Source of the DNA: Gemmatimonadaceae bacterium
Lineage (GTDB): Bacteria; Gemmatimonadota; Gemmatimonadetes; Gemmatimonadales; Gemmatimonadaceae
Length of the DNA stretch: 64,000 nt
Direction: 5' to 3'
Assembly (NCBI GenBank): GCA_025934775.1
Contig: JAICWO010000001.1
Span: 363,544-427,543 of the forward strand
Positions 34,844 to 43,401 of the stretch are shown here, piece by piece; position 1 is the stretch's first letter; every line of letters starts with the position of its first letter. Position numbers and translations under genes: made by a program. The notes beneath the pieces were generated by a model that had not been told where the DNA came from, searched no databases, and worked only from the letters and a program-made list of their open reading frames with translations.

Positions 34844-36301
34844 ATGACACACGTGGTTGTCATTGGCGGAGGCATCAGCGGTCTGGCCGCGGCGGAACGG
34901 CTGGCGAGCTTTGCTGGGCTGGAGAGCGGCGCGCGTGTGACGCTGCTCGAGTCGGACACGCGCCTTGGCGGCGTGATCCAAACGCAGCGCTCCGACGGGA
35001 TGCTCCTCGAGTCCGGTCCGGACGTGATCCTTGCGGCGAAGCCGGCGGGAATCGCCATGATCGAGCGGCTCGGACTCGCCGACCGCATTCGCACGACGCG
35101 CCCCGAAGCGAAAGGCTCGTCCATCCTCGAGCGTGGGCGGCTGCTCCCGATCCCCGATGGCATGAGCGGCGTGGTGCCGACCAAAGTGCGGCCGTTCGTC
35201 TCGACGAAGCTGCTCTCGTGGCCGGCCAAGATCCGTGTGGGTGCCGAGTACCTGCTGCCGCCGCGCGCGATGGGCGGCGACGAGAGTGTGGAGTCGTTCA
35301 TCGTGCGGCGATTGGGGCGCGAGATGTACGAGCGGCTGATCGAGCCCCTGATGAGCGGCATCTTCGCCGGCGATGGATCGCAGTTGAGCATTAACGCGAC
35401 GTTCCCGCAGCTCGTGGCGCTCGAGCGCGAGCATCGCGGGCTCGTGCGCGGGATGCTCGCGACCCGCCGGCGTCAGGCGGGGTCCGCGGCACCGGCGCGG
35501 CCGACCGGTCTCGTCTCGCTCGAGAACGGGCTGGGGGAGCTGACCGGGGCCCTCGAGCGCCGGCTATCGTCAAATAATAATATTATAATTAGAAAGACCG
35601 CTCGCGTGCAGCGGCTCACGCGTGACTCCGCGGGCGCGTTCGATGCGACGCTCGCGTCGGGCGAAGCGGTGCACGCCGACGCGGTGATCTTCGCGATGCC
35701 GGCGCATGCTGCGTCGGCGCTGGCGCGCGACCTCGATGGCGAGCTGGCGCGCGAGCTGTCGGAGATTTCGTATGCCTCCACCGTTACCGTGAACATCGCG
35801 TTCCGCGCGGCCGACGTGCCAACGCCGCTCCGCGGCACGGGGTACACGGTGCCGCGCATCCAGGGGCGGCCGGTGCTCGCGTGCACGTTCGTCTCGAGCA
35901 AATTTGCCGGACGGGCGCCGGCGGACGTCGCGCTCTTTCGCGCGTTCCTCGGCGGCGCGGGACGCAGCGAGTTCGCGAGTCGTTCGGACGACGACATCGT
36001 GTCGATCGTCCGCGCGGAGCTCCATGAAGTACTTGGCGTCGCCGCGGAGCCGCGGCTCGTGCAGATCAACCGATTCGAGCGCGTGATGGCGCAGTACAAC
36101 CTCGGACATCTCGAGCGCGTGGCGCGCATCGACCGGCGCGTCGCGACGATGCCGGGGCTCGCGCTCGCCGGGAACGGCTATCGCGGCGTCGGGATTCCGG
36201 ACTGTATCGCGTCCGGGCAGCGCGCCGCCGATGCCGTGCTTGCCGTGCTTGCCGCTCGCGCCTCCGTTCGCGCCTCCGTTCCTCTCCCCGTCGCCTCGTG
36301 A
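34844..36301 (+). CDS. hemY: Protoporphyrinogen/coproporphyrinogen III oxidase HemY
   Basis: A 485-residue FAD enzyme from ATG 34844; an upstream in-frame ATG lies inside the inverted repeat and is not credible. The FAD-binding loop is VVVIGGGISGLAAAE near the N-terminus, LESGPDVILA follows, and the C-terminal NGYRGVGIPDCIASG is typical. It oxidises protoporphyrinogen (or coproporphyrinogen in the coproporphyrin route) late in haem synthesis. An AT-rich island (35567-35597) encodes a run of Asn and Ile in an otherwise GC-rich gene. The stop overlaps the hemE start. Confidence 0.92.
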   Translation: MTHVVVIGGGISGLAAAERLASFAGLESGARVTLLESDTRLGGVIQTQRSDGMLLESGPDVILAAKPAGIAMIERLGLADRIRTTRPEAKGSSILERGRLLPIPDGMSGVVPTKVRPFVSTKLLSWPAKIRVGAEYLLPPRAMGGDESVESFIVRRLGREMYERLIEPLMSGIFAGDGSQLSINATFPQLVALEREHRGLVRGMLATRRRQAGSAAPARPTGLVSLENGLGELTGALERRLSSNNNIIIRKTARVQRLTRDSAGAFDATLASGEAVHADAVIFAMPAHAASALARDLDGELARELSEISYASTVTVNIAFRAADVPTPLRGTGYTVPRIQGRPVLACTFVSSKFAGRAPADVALFRAFLGGAGRSEFASRSDDDIVSIVRAELHEVLGVAAEPRLVQINRFERVMAQYNLGHLERVARIDRRVATMPGLALAGNGYRGVGIPDCIASGQRAADAVLAVLAARASVRASVPLPVAS

Positions 36302-37347
36302 CGATCGACGACAGTCTGTTCATGCGCGCCGCGCGGCGGCAGCCCGTGTCGCGCACGCCCGTCTGGTTCATGCGGCAAGCGGGCCGCGTGCTCCCGGAGT
36401 ATCGCGCGGTGCGCGATTCGCTCACGCTGATCGAGATCACGCAGCGGCCGGAAGTCTGCGCGGAGGTCACCCTCCAACCGGTGCGGCGGTTCGGGGTCGA
36501 CGCGGCGATCCTCTTCGCCGACATCATGCATCCGCTGATCGGCGCCGGCGTGGCGCTCGACATCGTCGACGGCGTCGGGCCGGTGATTCACCAGCCCGTG
36601 CGGGCGGCGGCGGACGTCGAGCGGCTGCGCCCACTGGAGCCGGCGGCGGACCTGCCGTACGTGCTGGAGAGTATTCGCATTATCAAACGAGCACTTGCGA
36701 ATAGCATTCCTCTCATCGGATTCGCGGGCGCGCCGTACACGCTCGCCGCGTACCTGATCGAAGGCAAAGGCACGCGCGACTTCGCCCGCACCAAGGCGTT
36801 CATGTACGCCGAGCCGGCGCTCTGGCACCAGCTCATGGAACGCCTCACCGGAATGGTCATCGCGTACATGCGCGCGCAAGCCGCCGCCGGCGTCGACGCG
36901 CTCCAGCTCTTCGATAGTTGGGTCGGCTCGCTCTCGCCGCGCGACTACGCGGCCTACGTGCAGCCGTACGCCAGGCGGATCTTCGATGCGCTCGCGAGCC
37001 TCGGCATTCCGCTCATTCACTTCGGCGTGAACACCGCGACGCTGCTCGCCGAGATGGCCACCGACGGCGCGAGCGTCATCGGCATCGACTGGCGGATCGG
37101 GCTCGACGACGCGTGGCGCGTCGTCGGGCACGACAAGGCGGTGCAGGGGAACCTCGATCCGTGCGTGCTCCTCGCGCCGGAGGACGTCATCGATCGCGAG
37201 GTGCGGGACGTGCTCGCGCGGGCCGGCGGCCGGCCCGGACACATCTTCAACCTCGGCCACGGCCTGCTGCCGCAGACGCCCGTCGATGCCGTGTCGCGCG
37301 TGATCGAGACGATCCATGAATACGCGCTCGTGACGATCGGAGAATGA
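36298..37347 (+). CDS. hemE: Uroporphyrinogen decarboxylase
   Basis: A 349-residue enzyme converting uroporphyrinogen III to coproporphyrinogen III. The active-site signatures TPVWFMRQAGRVLPEYR and AAILFADIMHPLIG are present, as are GFAGAPYTLAAYLIEG and GNLDPCVLLAP. The start is GTG 36298, overlapping the hemY stop by four bases; an ATG seven codons in is the alternative. The hemH start follows its stop by three bases, so hemY-hemE-hemH is one operon. Confidence 0.95.
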   Translation: MTIDDSLFMRAARRQPVSRTPVWFMRQAGRVLPEYRAVRDSLTLIEITQRPEVCAEVTLQPVRRFGVDAAILFADIMHPLIGAGVALDIVDGVGPVIHQPVRAAADVERLRPLEPAADLPYVLESIRIIKRALANSIPLIGFAGAPYTLAAYLIEGKGTRDFARTKAFMYAEPALWHQLMERLTGMVIAYMRAQAAAGVDALQLFDSWVGSLSPRDYAAYVQPYARRIFDALASLGIPLIHFGVNTATLLAEMATDGASVIGIDWRIGLDDAWRVVGHDKAVQGNLDPCVLLAPEDVIDREVRDVLARAGGRPGHIFNLGHGLLPQTPVDAVSRVIETIHEYALVTIGE

Positions 37348-37350
37348 ACG

Positions 37351-38295
37351 ATGGCTGACGCGACCCGCGCCGTACTGCTCATGGCGTACGGCACTCCCGA
37401 CACGCCGGACGACGTCGAGGAGTATTTCACGAACATCCGGCACGGCCACAAGCCGCCGGCGCCCGCGGTGGCGAACCTCCGCCGCCGGTACGAGCGCGTG
37501 GGCGGCGGCACTCCGCTCAAGAAGATCAGCGAGTCCGTGCGCACGCGCCTCGAGCGCGCGCTCGCCGAGCGCGGGATGGCGGCGCGCGTCTACCTCGGAA
37601 TGAAGTACTGGCACCCGTACATCAGGGAAGCGGTGCGCGAGATGACGAACGATGGCGTGACCGAGGCGGTCGCGATCGCGCTCGCGCCGCACTACTCCCG
37701 GATGAGCATTGGCTCGTACGAGAAGATGCTGCGCGAAGCGGAGCTCGACCTCAAGGCGCCGTTCGCGACGCGCGTGGTCGAGCGCTGGCACACACGCCCC
37801 GAGTTCACGGCGATGATGGTCGGGCTCGTGAACGACGCGCTCCGGGCGTTCGACGCCTCCGAGCGCCACGCGCTCGCCGTCGTGTTCACGGCGCACAGTC
37901 TGCCGATCAAGATTCGCGACTGGGACGATCCGTACGAGCGTGAGCTCTCCGAGAGCGCGGCGGCGGTTGCCGCGGCGGCGGGACTCGAGCGCTGGCACTT
38001 CGCCTGGCAGAGCGCCGGCGGCACGAGCGAGCCGTGGATTGGCCCGGACATTCTCGATTTCCTCGACGAGCTGCACGCGCGGGGCGCGCGCGCCGTGCTC
38101 CAGGTGCCGATCGGCTTCGTTGCCGACCACCTCGAGATCCTCTACGACATCGACGTGGAGGCGAAAGAGAAAGCGCGGTCGCTCGGCATGCATCTCGAGC
38201 GAACCGCGCTTCCCAACGACTCGGCGGCGTTGATCGACACGCTCGTGTCGGTCGTCGCCGAAGCGGCCGATCAGGTATCGGCCGTTGGGCCGTAG
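37351..38295 (+). CDS. hemH: Ferrochelatase
   Basis: A 314-residue enzyme inserting iron into the porphyrin. It shows LLMAYGTPDTPDDVEEYF, the metal-site histidine in VVFTAHSLP, the QSAGGTSEPWIGPDI loop and the conserved Glu in DHLEILYDIDVE. Whether it prefers protoporphyrin or coproporphyrin cannot be settled; the compact length resembles monoderm-type enzymes. Its last 25 bases overlap the end of the DinB-like gene on the opposite strand. Confidence 0.93.
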   Translation: MADATRAVLLMAYGTPDTPDDVEEYFTNIRHGHKPPAPAVANLRRRYERVGGGTPLKKISESVRTRLERALAERGMAARVYLGMKYWHPYIREAVREMTNDGVTEAVAIALAPHYSRMSIGSYEKMLREAELDLKAPFATRVVERWHTRPEFTAMMVGLVNDALRAFDASERHALAVVFTAHSLPIKIRDWDDPYERELSESAAAVAAAAGLERWHFAWQSAGGTSEPWIGPDILDFLDELHARGARAVLQVPIGFVADHLEILYDIDVEAKEKARSLGMHLERTALPNDSAALIDTLVSVVAEAADQVSAVGP

Positions 38296-38759
38296 ATCGA
38301 CGGCAGCGGCACGTCGAGCTCGCGCAGATAAACGCTGAGCTGCCCGCGATGGTGGATCATGTGGCTCATCAGGAGCGAGCGAACCGCGCCGGCGCGCGGC
38401 AGCGCGAAGACGACATGATCGCCGATCTTGAACGTCCACGTGGCGCCCACATCGTCTTCGCTCATGCTCGCGATGTCGCGGCGCGAGGCGTCGACGTTTG
38501 CGTCGAAGCGCGCGAGCAGCTCGTCGGCGCTCGACGTCGGCCCGAGCCTCGGCATGGTCATGGCGTTCAACTCGGACATCGTCGAGATCAGCGATCCGAA
38601 GCGGGCGATCGCGGCGACGTGATCGGCGAGCTCGCCGAGCGATCGCGATTTCGTGTGCGGCTTCCATGACGCCTTGTCCATCGGGACGCGCTCGAGCAGC
38701 GAGCGCGTGGTCTTCATCTCCTGGTCGAACTCGGGAAGGAAGCGGTCTGCGTAGGCCAT
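38271..38759 (-). CDS. DinB-family protein
   Basis: A 162-residue four-helix protein from ATG 38759 (MAYADRFLPEFDQEMKTTRS). Metal-site histidines expected for the DinB/YfiT fold are present: one in LADHVAAIAR and two in SHMIHHRGQL. Members include thiol transferases and damage-inducible proteins; the role here is unknown. The longer upstream frame is antisense shadow. Convergent with hemH, sharing 25 bases. Confidence 0.87.
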   Translation of the reverse strand: MAYADRFLPEFDQEMKTTRSLLERVPMDKASWKPHTKSRSLGELADHVAAIARFGSLISTMSELNAMTMPRLGPTSSADELLARFDANVDASRRDIASMSEDDVGATWTFKIGDHVVFALPRAGAVRSLLMSHMIHHRGQLSVYLRELDVPLPSIYGPTADT

Positions 38760-38858
38760 GAGTGCTGTGGGGTGAAGTGTCACGTTCAATCTTGACGCGC
38801 GGGCCGCCGGCGACAATAGGTTTGCCGATAGGCTGCCGAATCCAATCCACGAGGCCGC

Positions 38859-39725
38859 ATGAACGTTCGGACCTGGTTCGCGATGGCGATCTCGCTCGTC
38901 TCCGTCGCGGCGGCGGGGCAGACGACGCCCAAGCACATGCTGTTTCGCGTGCGTGGGCCGAGCGGCGCCACGGTGTACCTCCTCGGCAGCGTACATCTGC
39001 TCGACTCGGCCGGCGGCGCGCTCCCGGCGGTCGTCGATTCAGCATTCTCGCATGCGCGGACCGTCGTCTTCGAAACGAGCCTGGACTCGGTGATGGCGCG
39101 CGGGCAGGAGCTGGTCGCGCTGGCGCAATATCCCGCCGGCGCGTCGGTCGAGACGGAATATCCCAAGGCCGACGTGGCGAAGATCGACTCGCTGCTCGGC
39201 GCGTACGGGATCCCGTTCGCGGCGGTGCGACAGTTCAAGCCCTGGTTTCTCTCGCTGCTGCTCGAGCAAACGGTGATGCAGCGCGCGGGGTTTCAGGCGC
39301 AGTACGGTGTGGACGAGCAGCTCGATGCGCGCGCCAAGACCTCCAGTAAGCCCGTAAAAGGATTAGAAAGCGTGGATTTCCAACTCCACCTGTTCGATTC
39401 GCTCTCGCCCGCCGAGCAGGAGAAGATGCTGTTGGAATCCGACCCGCCCGATTCGGCGGCGCGGGAGCTCACGCGAGTTCGGGGCGCGTGGCTCGCCGGC
39501 GATACCGCGACGCTCGACAGCGCATTGAACAAGAGCGCGCACGAGTCCCCGGCGCTGTGGAACACGCTCGTGGCAAGTCGCACGAAGAGCTGGGTGACCA
39601 AGATCGAGGCGATGCTGAACGGGAAAGACGATGTGCTCGTCGTGGTCGGCGCGGGGCACCTCGTGGGGCGAGAGGGGCTGATCGCGCTGCTGAAAGCGCG
39701 CGGGTATCGGGTGGAGCAGTTGTAG
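38859..39725 (+). CDS. TraB/GumN family protein, secreted
   Basis: A 288-residue protein with a signal peptide (MNVRTWFAMAISLVSVAAAGQ). The GSVHLL motif (about residue 45) and GAGHLVGREGLIALL near the C-terminus are the two conserved histidine motifs of the TraB/PrgY/GumN group, proposed to be metalloprotease-like. The internal RQFKPWFLSLLLEQ segment is also characteristic. Substrate unknown. It ends one base before the DUF969 start. Confidence 0.88.
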   Translation: MNVRTWFAMAISLVSVAAAGQTTPKHMLFRVRGPSGATVYLLGSVHLLDSAGGALPAVVDSAFSHARTVVFETSLDSVMARGQELVALAQYPAGASVETEYPKADVAKIDSLLGAYGIPFAAVRQFKPWFLSLLLEQTVMQRAGFQAQYGVDEQLDARAKTSSKPVKGLESVDFQLHLFDSLSPAEQEKMLLESDPPDSAARELTRVRGAWLAGDTATLDSALNKSAHESPALWNTLVASRTKSWVTKIEAMLNGKDDVLVVVGAGHLVGREGLIALLKARGYRVEQL

Positions 39726-39726
39726 C

Positions 39727-40440
39727 ATGCATCTCCTTCCGCTCATCGGCATCGCGATCGTCGTCGCCGGATTCGCGATGCGCGTCAACCCGCTGCTCGT
39801 CGTCACGATCGCCGCGATCGCGACGGGACTCGCGGCCGGCAAGGGTATCGTCGACGTGATCTCGGCGTTCGGCAAAGCGTTTCTCGACGGACGATCGGTC
39901 GCCGTGGTGTGGCTCGCGCTGCCGGTGATCGGTTTGCTCGAGCACGCGGGCCTCAAGGAGCGCGCGCGGATGGTGATCGCGCGCATCCATGCGGCGACGA
40001 CGGGGCGGCTCCTCCTCGCATACCTCGTCGTTCGCCAGATCACATCCGCGCTCGGTCTGACGTCCCTGGGCGGGCATCCGCAGATGGTGCGGCCGCTCAT
40101 CGCGCCCATGGCCGAGGCGGCGGCGGAGAACAAGTACGGCGATCTGCCGCAGAAGACCCGCAACCGGATCCGCGCGCACGCGGCGGCGGTCGACAACATC
40201 GGCCTCTTCTTCGGCGAAGACATCTTCATCGCGATCGGATCGATCCTGCTCATTCGAAGCTTCCTCGAGCAGAGCGGCTTCGAAGTGGCCGCGACGAGCC
40301 TCGCGTTCTGGGCGATGCCGACGGCGGTCTGCGCGTTCGCGGTTCACGCCGTCCGGCTCGTGCTGCTCGATCGCTCGCTCCACGCGGAGCTCTCGCGCGA
40401 GCCCGACGCCGTTCCCGAGCGCGAGGGCGAGGCCGCATGA
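39727..40440 (+). CDS. DUF969 family membrane protein (probable 5-oxoproline transporter subunit)
   Basis: A 237-residue polytopic protein with segments such as LPLIGIAIVVAGFAMRVNPL and VVWLALPVIGLLEHAGLKER. The HPQMVRPLIAPMAEAAAENK loop and NIGLFFGEDIFIAIGSILLI are family-typical. DUF969 and DUF979 genes travel together and public annotation calls them subunits of a 5-oxoproline transporter (from memory). The DUF979 gene follows with a four-base overlap. Confidence 0.88.
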   Translation: MHLLPLIGIAIVVAGFAMRVNPLLVVTIAAIATGLAAGKGIVDVISAFGKAFLDGRSVAVVWLALPVIGLLEHAGLKERARMVIARIHAATTGRLLLAYLVVRQITSALGLTSLGGHPQMVRPLIAPMAEAAAENKYGDLPQKTRNRIRAHAAAVDNIGLFFGEDIFIAIGSILLIRSFLEQSGFEVAATSLAFWAMPTAVCAFAVHAVRLVLLDRSLHAELSREPDAVPEREGEAA

Positions 40441-41393
40441 TCGGGCTCGAGTTCGTGAACGTCCTCATGGGACTCATGTTCGCCGGCGTCGCGATCGTGA
40501 ACCTGCGCGACCGAACGAGCCCCAAGCGCTACGTGAACGGCGCGTTCTGGGGATTGTGGGCGATCACGTTTCTCGTCGGCACGCATCTGCCGAATTTCGT
40601 GAACGGCGTGATCGTGCTGGCGATGGTGGCGGTGCTCGGGATCTGGAAGCTCGGCGGCGCGCCGGCCGAGCGGAGTACGCGAGAGGAGCGTGAGGCGAGC
40701 GCAATGAAGTGGGGAAATAAGCTCTTCATTCCGGCGCTCACCATTCCCGGCGTCACGGTGCTCGGCACCCTCGGTTTCAAGTACGTGACGTTTCACGGCG
40801 CGCCGCTCGTGGATCCCAAGCAGGTGACGCTCGTATCGCTCGGCCTCGCGACGATCGCCGCGCTGATCGTCGGGATGATCATGCTCCGTCCGCCGATCAG
40901 AGCGCCGATGATCGAAGCGCGGCGTCTGATGGATGCGGTGAGCTGGGCTGCGGTGCTCCCACAGATGCTCGCCGCGCTGGGCACCATGTTCGCGCTCGCC
41001 GGCGTTGGACCGATCGTCGCGACCATCTTGCAGCGATGGATTCCGCTCGACACGCCGTTCGTCGTCGTCGCCACCTACACCGTCGGCATGGCGCTCTTCA
41101 CGAGCATCATGGGGAACGCGTTCGCGGCGTTTCCCGTGATGACGGCCGGCATCGGCCTTCCACTCATCGTCGGGAAGTTCGGCGGGAGCGTCGCGATCAT
41201 GGCCGCGGTAGGGATGGTCTCCGGCTTCTGCGGCACGCTCATGACGCCGATGGCCGCGAACTTCAACATCGTCCCCGCCGCGCTGCTCGAGCTGCCGGAC
41301 GAGAATGCGGTGATCAAGGTGCAGATCCCGACGGGGCTCGTGCTGCTGGTGGCGAATACGTTCATTATGTATGGGTTCGTGTTTAGAAAATGA
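40437..41393 (+). CDS. DUF979 family membrane protein (probable 5-oxoproline transporter subunit)
   Basis: A 318-residue polytopic protein starting MIGLEFVNVLMGLMFAGVAI at ATG 40437, which overlaps the DUF969 stop. About nine hydrophobic segments; the conserved SIMGNAFAAFPVMTAGIGLP and GMVSGFCGTLMTPMAANFNI stretches are evident. Pairing with DUF969 and DUF2891 makes an uptake role for 5-oxoproline or a related compound likely, though no 5-oxoprolinase or pyroglutamyl peptidase gene is in the window. Confidence 0.88.
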   Translation: MIGLEFVNVLMGLMFAGVAIVNLRDRTSPKRYVNGAFWGLWAITFLVGTHLPNFVNGVIVLAMVAVLGIWKLGGAPAERSTREEREASAMKWGNKLFIPALTIPGVTVLGTLGFKYVTFHGAPLVDPKQVTLVSLGLATIAALIVGMIMLRPPIRAPMIEARRLMDAVSWAAVLPQMLAALGTMFALAGVGPIVATILQRWIPLDTPFVVVATYTVGMALFTSIMGNAFAAFPVMTAGIGLPLIVGKFGGSVAIMAAVGMVSGFCGTLMTPMAANFNIVPAALLELPDENAVIKVQIPTGLVLLVANTFIMYGFVFRK

Positions 41394-41398
41394 TCAAT

Positions 41399-41490
41399 TG
41401 AAGCTGGAGGGTGGAGGTTGGCACACGCCGCGGAGTCAACCGGTGCTGCATGCCGTGCCTCCAACCTCTAACCTCCAGCCTCCAGCCTCC
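41399..41490. repeat. Low-complexity purine/pyrimidine inverted repeat (element B)
   Basis: A purine arm (gaagctggagggtggaggtt, about 41400-41421) faces a pyrimidine arm (cctccaacctctaacctcca and onward, 41456-41490). The arms pair over about 17 bases with few mismatches. It lies between the DUF979 and DUF2891 genes and resembles element A in design but not in unit sequence. Confidence 0.7.
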
Positions 41491-41500
41491 TCCCAAGCCC

Positions 41501-42511
41501 ATGCCCGACTTCTCGATGAAATTCGCCCGGCTGGCTCTCGCCCACGTCACGCGCGAGTTTCCGAACAAGCTCGATCATGTGATGAACGGCGCCGACGACG
41601 TGCGCCGGCCGTCGGAGCTGCATCCGGTCTTCTACGGCAGTTTCGATTGGCACTCGAACGTGCACGCATACTGGCTCCTCGCGTTTCTCTATCGGAACGG
41701 GCAGCTTCCGGGCGATGAGCAAACGCGAATTCGCGAGCTGTTCGACGCGCAGCTCACCGAATCTCGCGTCGCCGGCGAGCTCGCGTATCTCCGTCAGCCG
41801 TCGCGCGGCACCTTCGAGCGCCCGTACGGGTGGGCATGGCTGCTGATGCTCTGCGGAGAGCTCCATCGCCACGAGAGTGTCGAGGGCAAGCGGTGGACGC
41901 ATGCGCTGGCGCCCCTCGGCGCGGAGTTCTCGCGCCGCTTCAAGGCGTTTCTACCGAAGGCGATGTATCCGATCCGCGTCGGCACGCACTTCAACACCGC
42001 CTTCGCTATCACGCTTTCTCTCGACTACGCCGATACCGTGCGCGATGTGGAGCTCGCGTCGATGATGCGCGACAAGGCGCGCGCGTGGTACGGCGGCGAC
42101 GTGGACTGCCAGGCCTGGGAGCCGGGCGGCGACGACTTTCTCTCGTCAGCGCTGATCGAAGCAGAGTGCATGCGCCGCGCACTCGCGTCCGACGAGTGGC
42201 GCAGCTGGATGGACCGCTTTCTCCCGCGGCTCGCCGAACGTGAGCCGCGAACGCTCTTCACGCCGGTGACGGTGGCTGATCGAAGCGACGGGAAGATCGC
42301 GCATCTCGATGGTCTCAACCTGAGCCGCGCGTGGTGCTGGCGGTGCATCGCGCGGAGTTGGGATGCGCGAGACGCGCGGCGCGCGATTGCGCTCGAGGCC
42401 GCGGAGGCGCACGTCGCGGCGAGCCTACCGCATGTCGCGGGCGACTACGCCGGCGAGCACTGGCTCGCCACGTTCGCGCTGCTCGCGATCGCGGCGGAGG
42501 AGCGGGGCTGA
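41501..42511 (+). CDS. DUF2891 family protein
   Basis: A 336-residue protein, start ATG 41501 (MPDFSMKFARLALAHVTREF), just past inverted repeat B; the longer frame begins inside the repeat and is rejected. Conserved-looking motifs are HPVFYGSFDWHSNVHAYWLL, RPYGWAWLLMLCGEL, RVGTHFNTAFAITLSLDYA and HLDGLNLSRAWCW. They suggest an alpha/alpha-toroid fold like many carbohydrate or peptide enzymes. DUF2891 genes often lie beside DUF969/DUF979. Enzymatic role not established. Confidence 0.87.
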   Translation: MPDFSMKFARLALAHVTREFPNKLDHVMNGADDVRRPSELHPVFYGSFDWHSNVHAYWLLAFLYRNGQLPGDEQTRIRELFDAQLTESRVAGELAYLRQPSRGTFERPYGWAWLLMLCGELHRHESVEGKRWTHALAPLGAEFSRRFKAFLPKAMYPIRVGTHFNTAFAITLSLDYADTVRDVELASMMRDKARAWYGGDVDCQAWEPGGDDFLSSALIEAECMRRALASDEWRSWMDRFLPRLAEREPRTLFTPVTVADRSDGKIAHLDGLNLSRAWCWRCIARSWDARDARRAIALEAAEAHVAASLPHVAGDYAGEHWLATFALLAIAAEERG

Positions 42512-42516
42512 ATGGG

Positions 42517-42552
42517 TTGCTGCGGATGAACTGCTTGCTGCGGATGAACTGC
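42517..42552. repeat. 18-bp tandem duplication
   Basis: ttgctgcggatgaactgc occurs twice back to back (42517-42534 and 42535-42552), just past the DUF2891 stop. Confidence 0.85.
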
Positions 42553-42602
42553 TCGGAGTCCGCGGTGAGGCGCGGAGACGCGGGCTAAGCAATCGCGCCT
42601 GA

Positions 42603-42679
42603 GTCATCCCGGCGTGGTTCACGACCCGCACACGAGATCCCTCGACTCCCCTCGCTGTGCTCGGGTCGCTCGGGATGAC
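42603..42679. repeat. Third copy of the REP-like element
   Basis: gtcatccc (42603-42610) and gggatgac (42672-42679) form the ends. The inner part agatccctcgactcccctcg (42634 onward) matches the copy at 31139. It lies between the convergent DUF2891 and SCO1 genes. Confidence 0.75.
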
Positions 42680-42706
42680 CCGCTCTTCATCCGCAGCTCA
42701 CGCCGT

Positions 42707-43354
42707 TCACCTGACCTCGATCAGCCGCGGCAGATCGTTCGACCAATCCGCGACGGTGAAGCCGGCCGGATACTCCACACGCAGGCTGTCGTCCGGCGTG
42801 AACGCGAGCACCTGCGCCGCGTGTCCGACGCCGTACTTCATCTCGTGCGGGCCTGGCGTCGAGTCATCCATCGTCTCGATCTCCGCCGGCGGCAGTCCGA
42901 ACTCCGCTTGCACGCGATTCACCTGATCGGTGCCCCCGCGCAGTCCGATGAAATCCTTGCTGAAGTTGTCGAGCCACGAGCGCAGCCGCTCGGGCGTGTC
43001 GCGGTTGGGGTCCGTGGTCACGAACACCACGCGGATCTTGGATTTCTGCGCGGGCGTGAGCTTGTCGTACGCGCTCGCGATCTTGTTGAGCTGATCGGGG
43101 CAGGCGTCGGGGCAGTTCGTGTACCCGAAGTAGAGCAGCGTCGCGGTGTCGTGCGTGTCGTGCGCGAAGTGGAACGTCTTGCCGTCGGTCGACTGGAGCG
43201 TGAAATCGGGTTTCGCACGCACCGGCGTGACCTGCACGCCGTGAATCTGCTTCAGCACGGTCTCACGCGACTGCGTGCACGCGGCCACCGCCAACACGAT
43301 CAGCGCGCCCATCATCGTTCCGCGCGGTCGGTATCCCATTCTCGATCTCTCCAT
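42707..43354 (-). CDS. SCO1/SenC family copper chaperone lipoprotein
   Basis: A 215-residue protein from ATG 43354 with lipobox VAAC (Cys26). The thioredoxin-like copper site CPDAC (Cys81, Cys85) lies in LYFGYTNCPDACPD, and the distal histidine is probably His178 (GVGHAAQV). SCO proteins deliver copper to the CuA site of cytochrome c oxidase. No oxidase genes are in the window, but the next gene upstream on the same strand is a small membrane protein that may belong to the same respiratory context. Confidence 0.92.
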   Translation of the reverse strand: MERSRMGYRPRGTMMGALIVLAVAACTQSRETVLKQIHGVQVTPVRAKPDFTLQSTDGKTFHFAHDTHDTATLLYFGYTNCPDACPDQLNKIASAYDKLTPAQKSKIRVVFVTTDPNRDTPERLRSWLDNFSKDFIGLRGGTDQVNRVQAEFGLPPAEIETMDDSTPGPHEMKYGVGHAAQVLAFTPDDSLRVEYPAGFTVADWSNDLPRLIEVR

Positions 43355-43401
43355 GATGTACGAATCCACATGGAGAAGAAAACGTGCGGAGGCCGCTTTC
43401 G

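Noticed and set aside
36178..39045. 955-codon minus-strand frame
   Set aside because: Antisense to hemE and hemH; composition is the typical Arg/His/Asp-rich shadow of GC-rich genes.
42512..42706. Short coding extension after the DUF2891 gene
   Set aside because: The region is made of an 18-bp duplication and a REP-like element; no frame has protein character.
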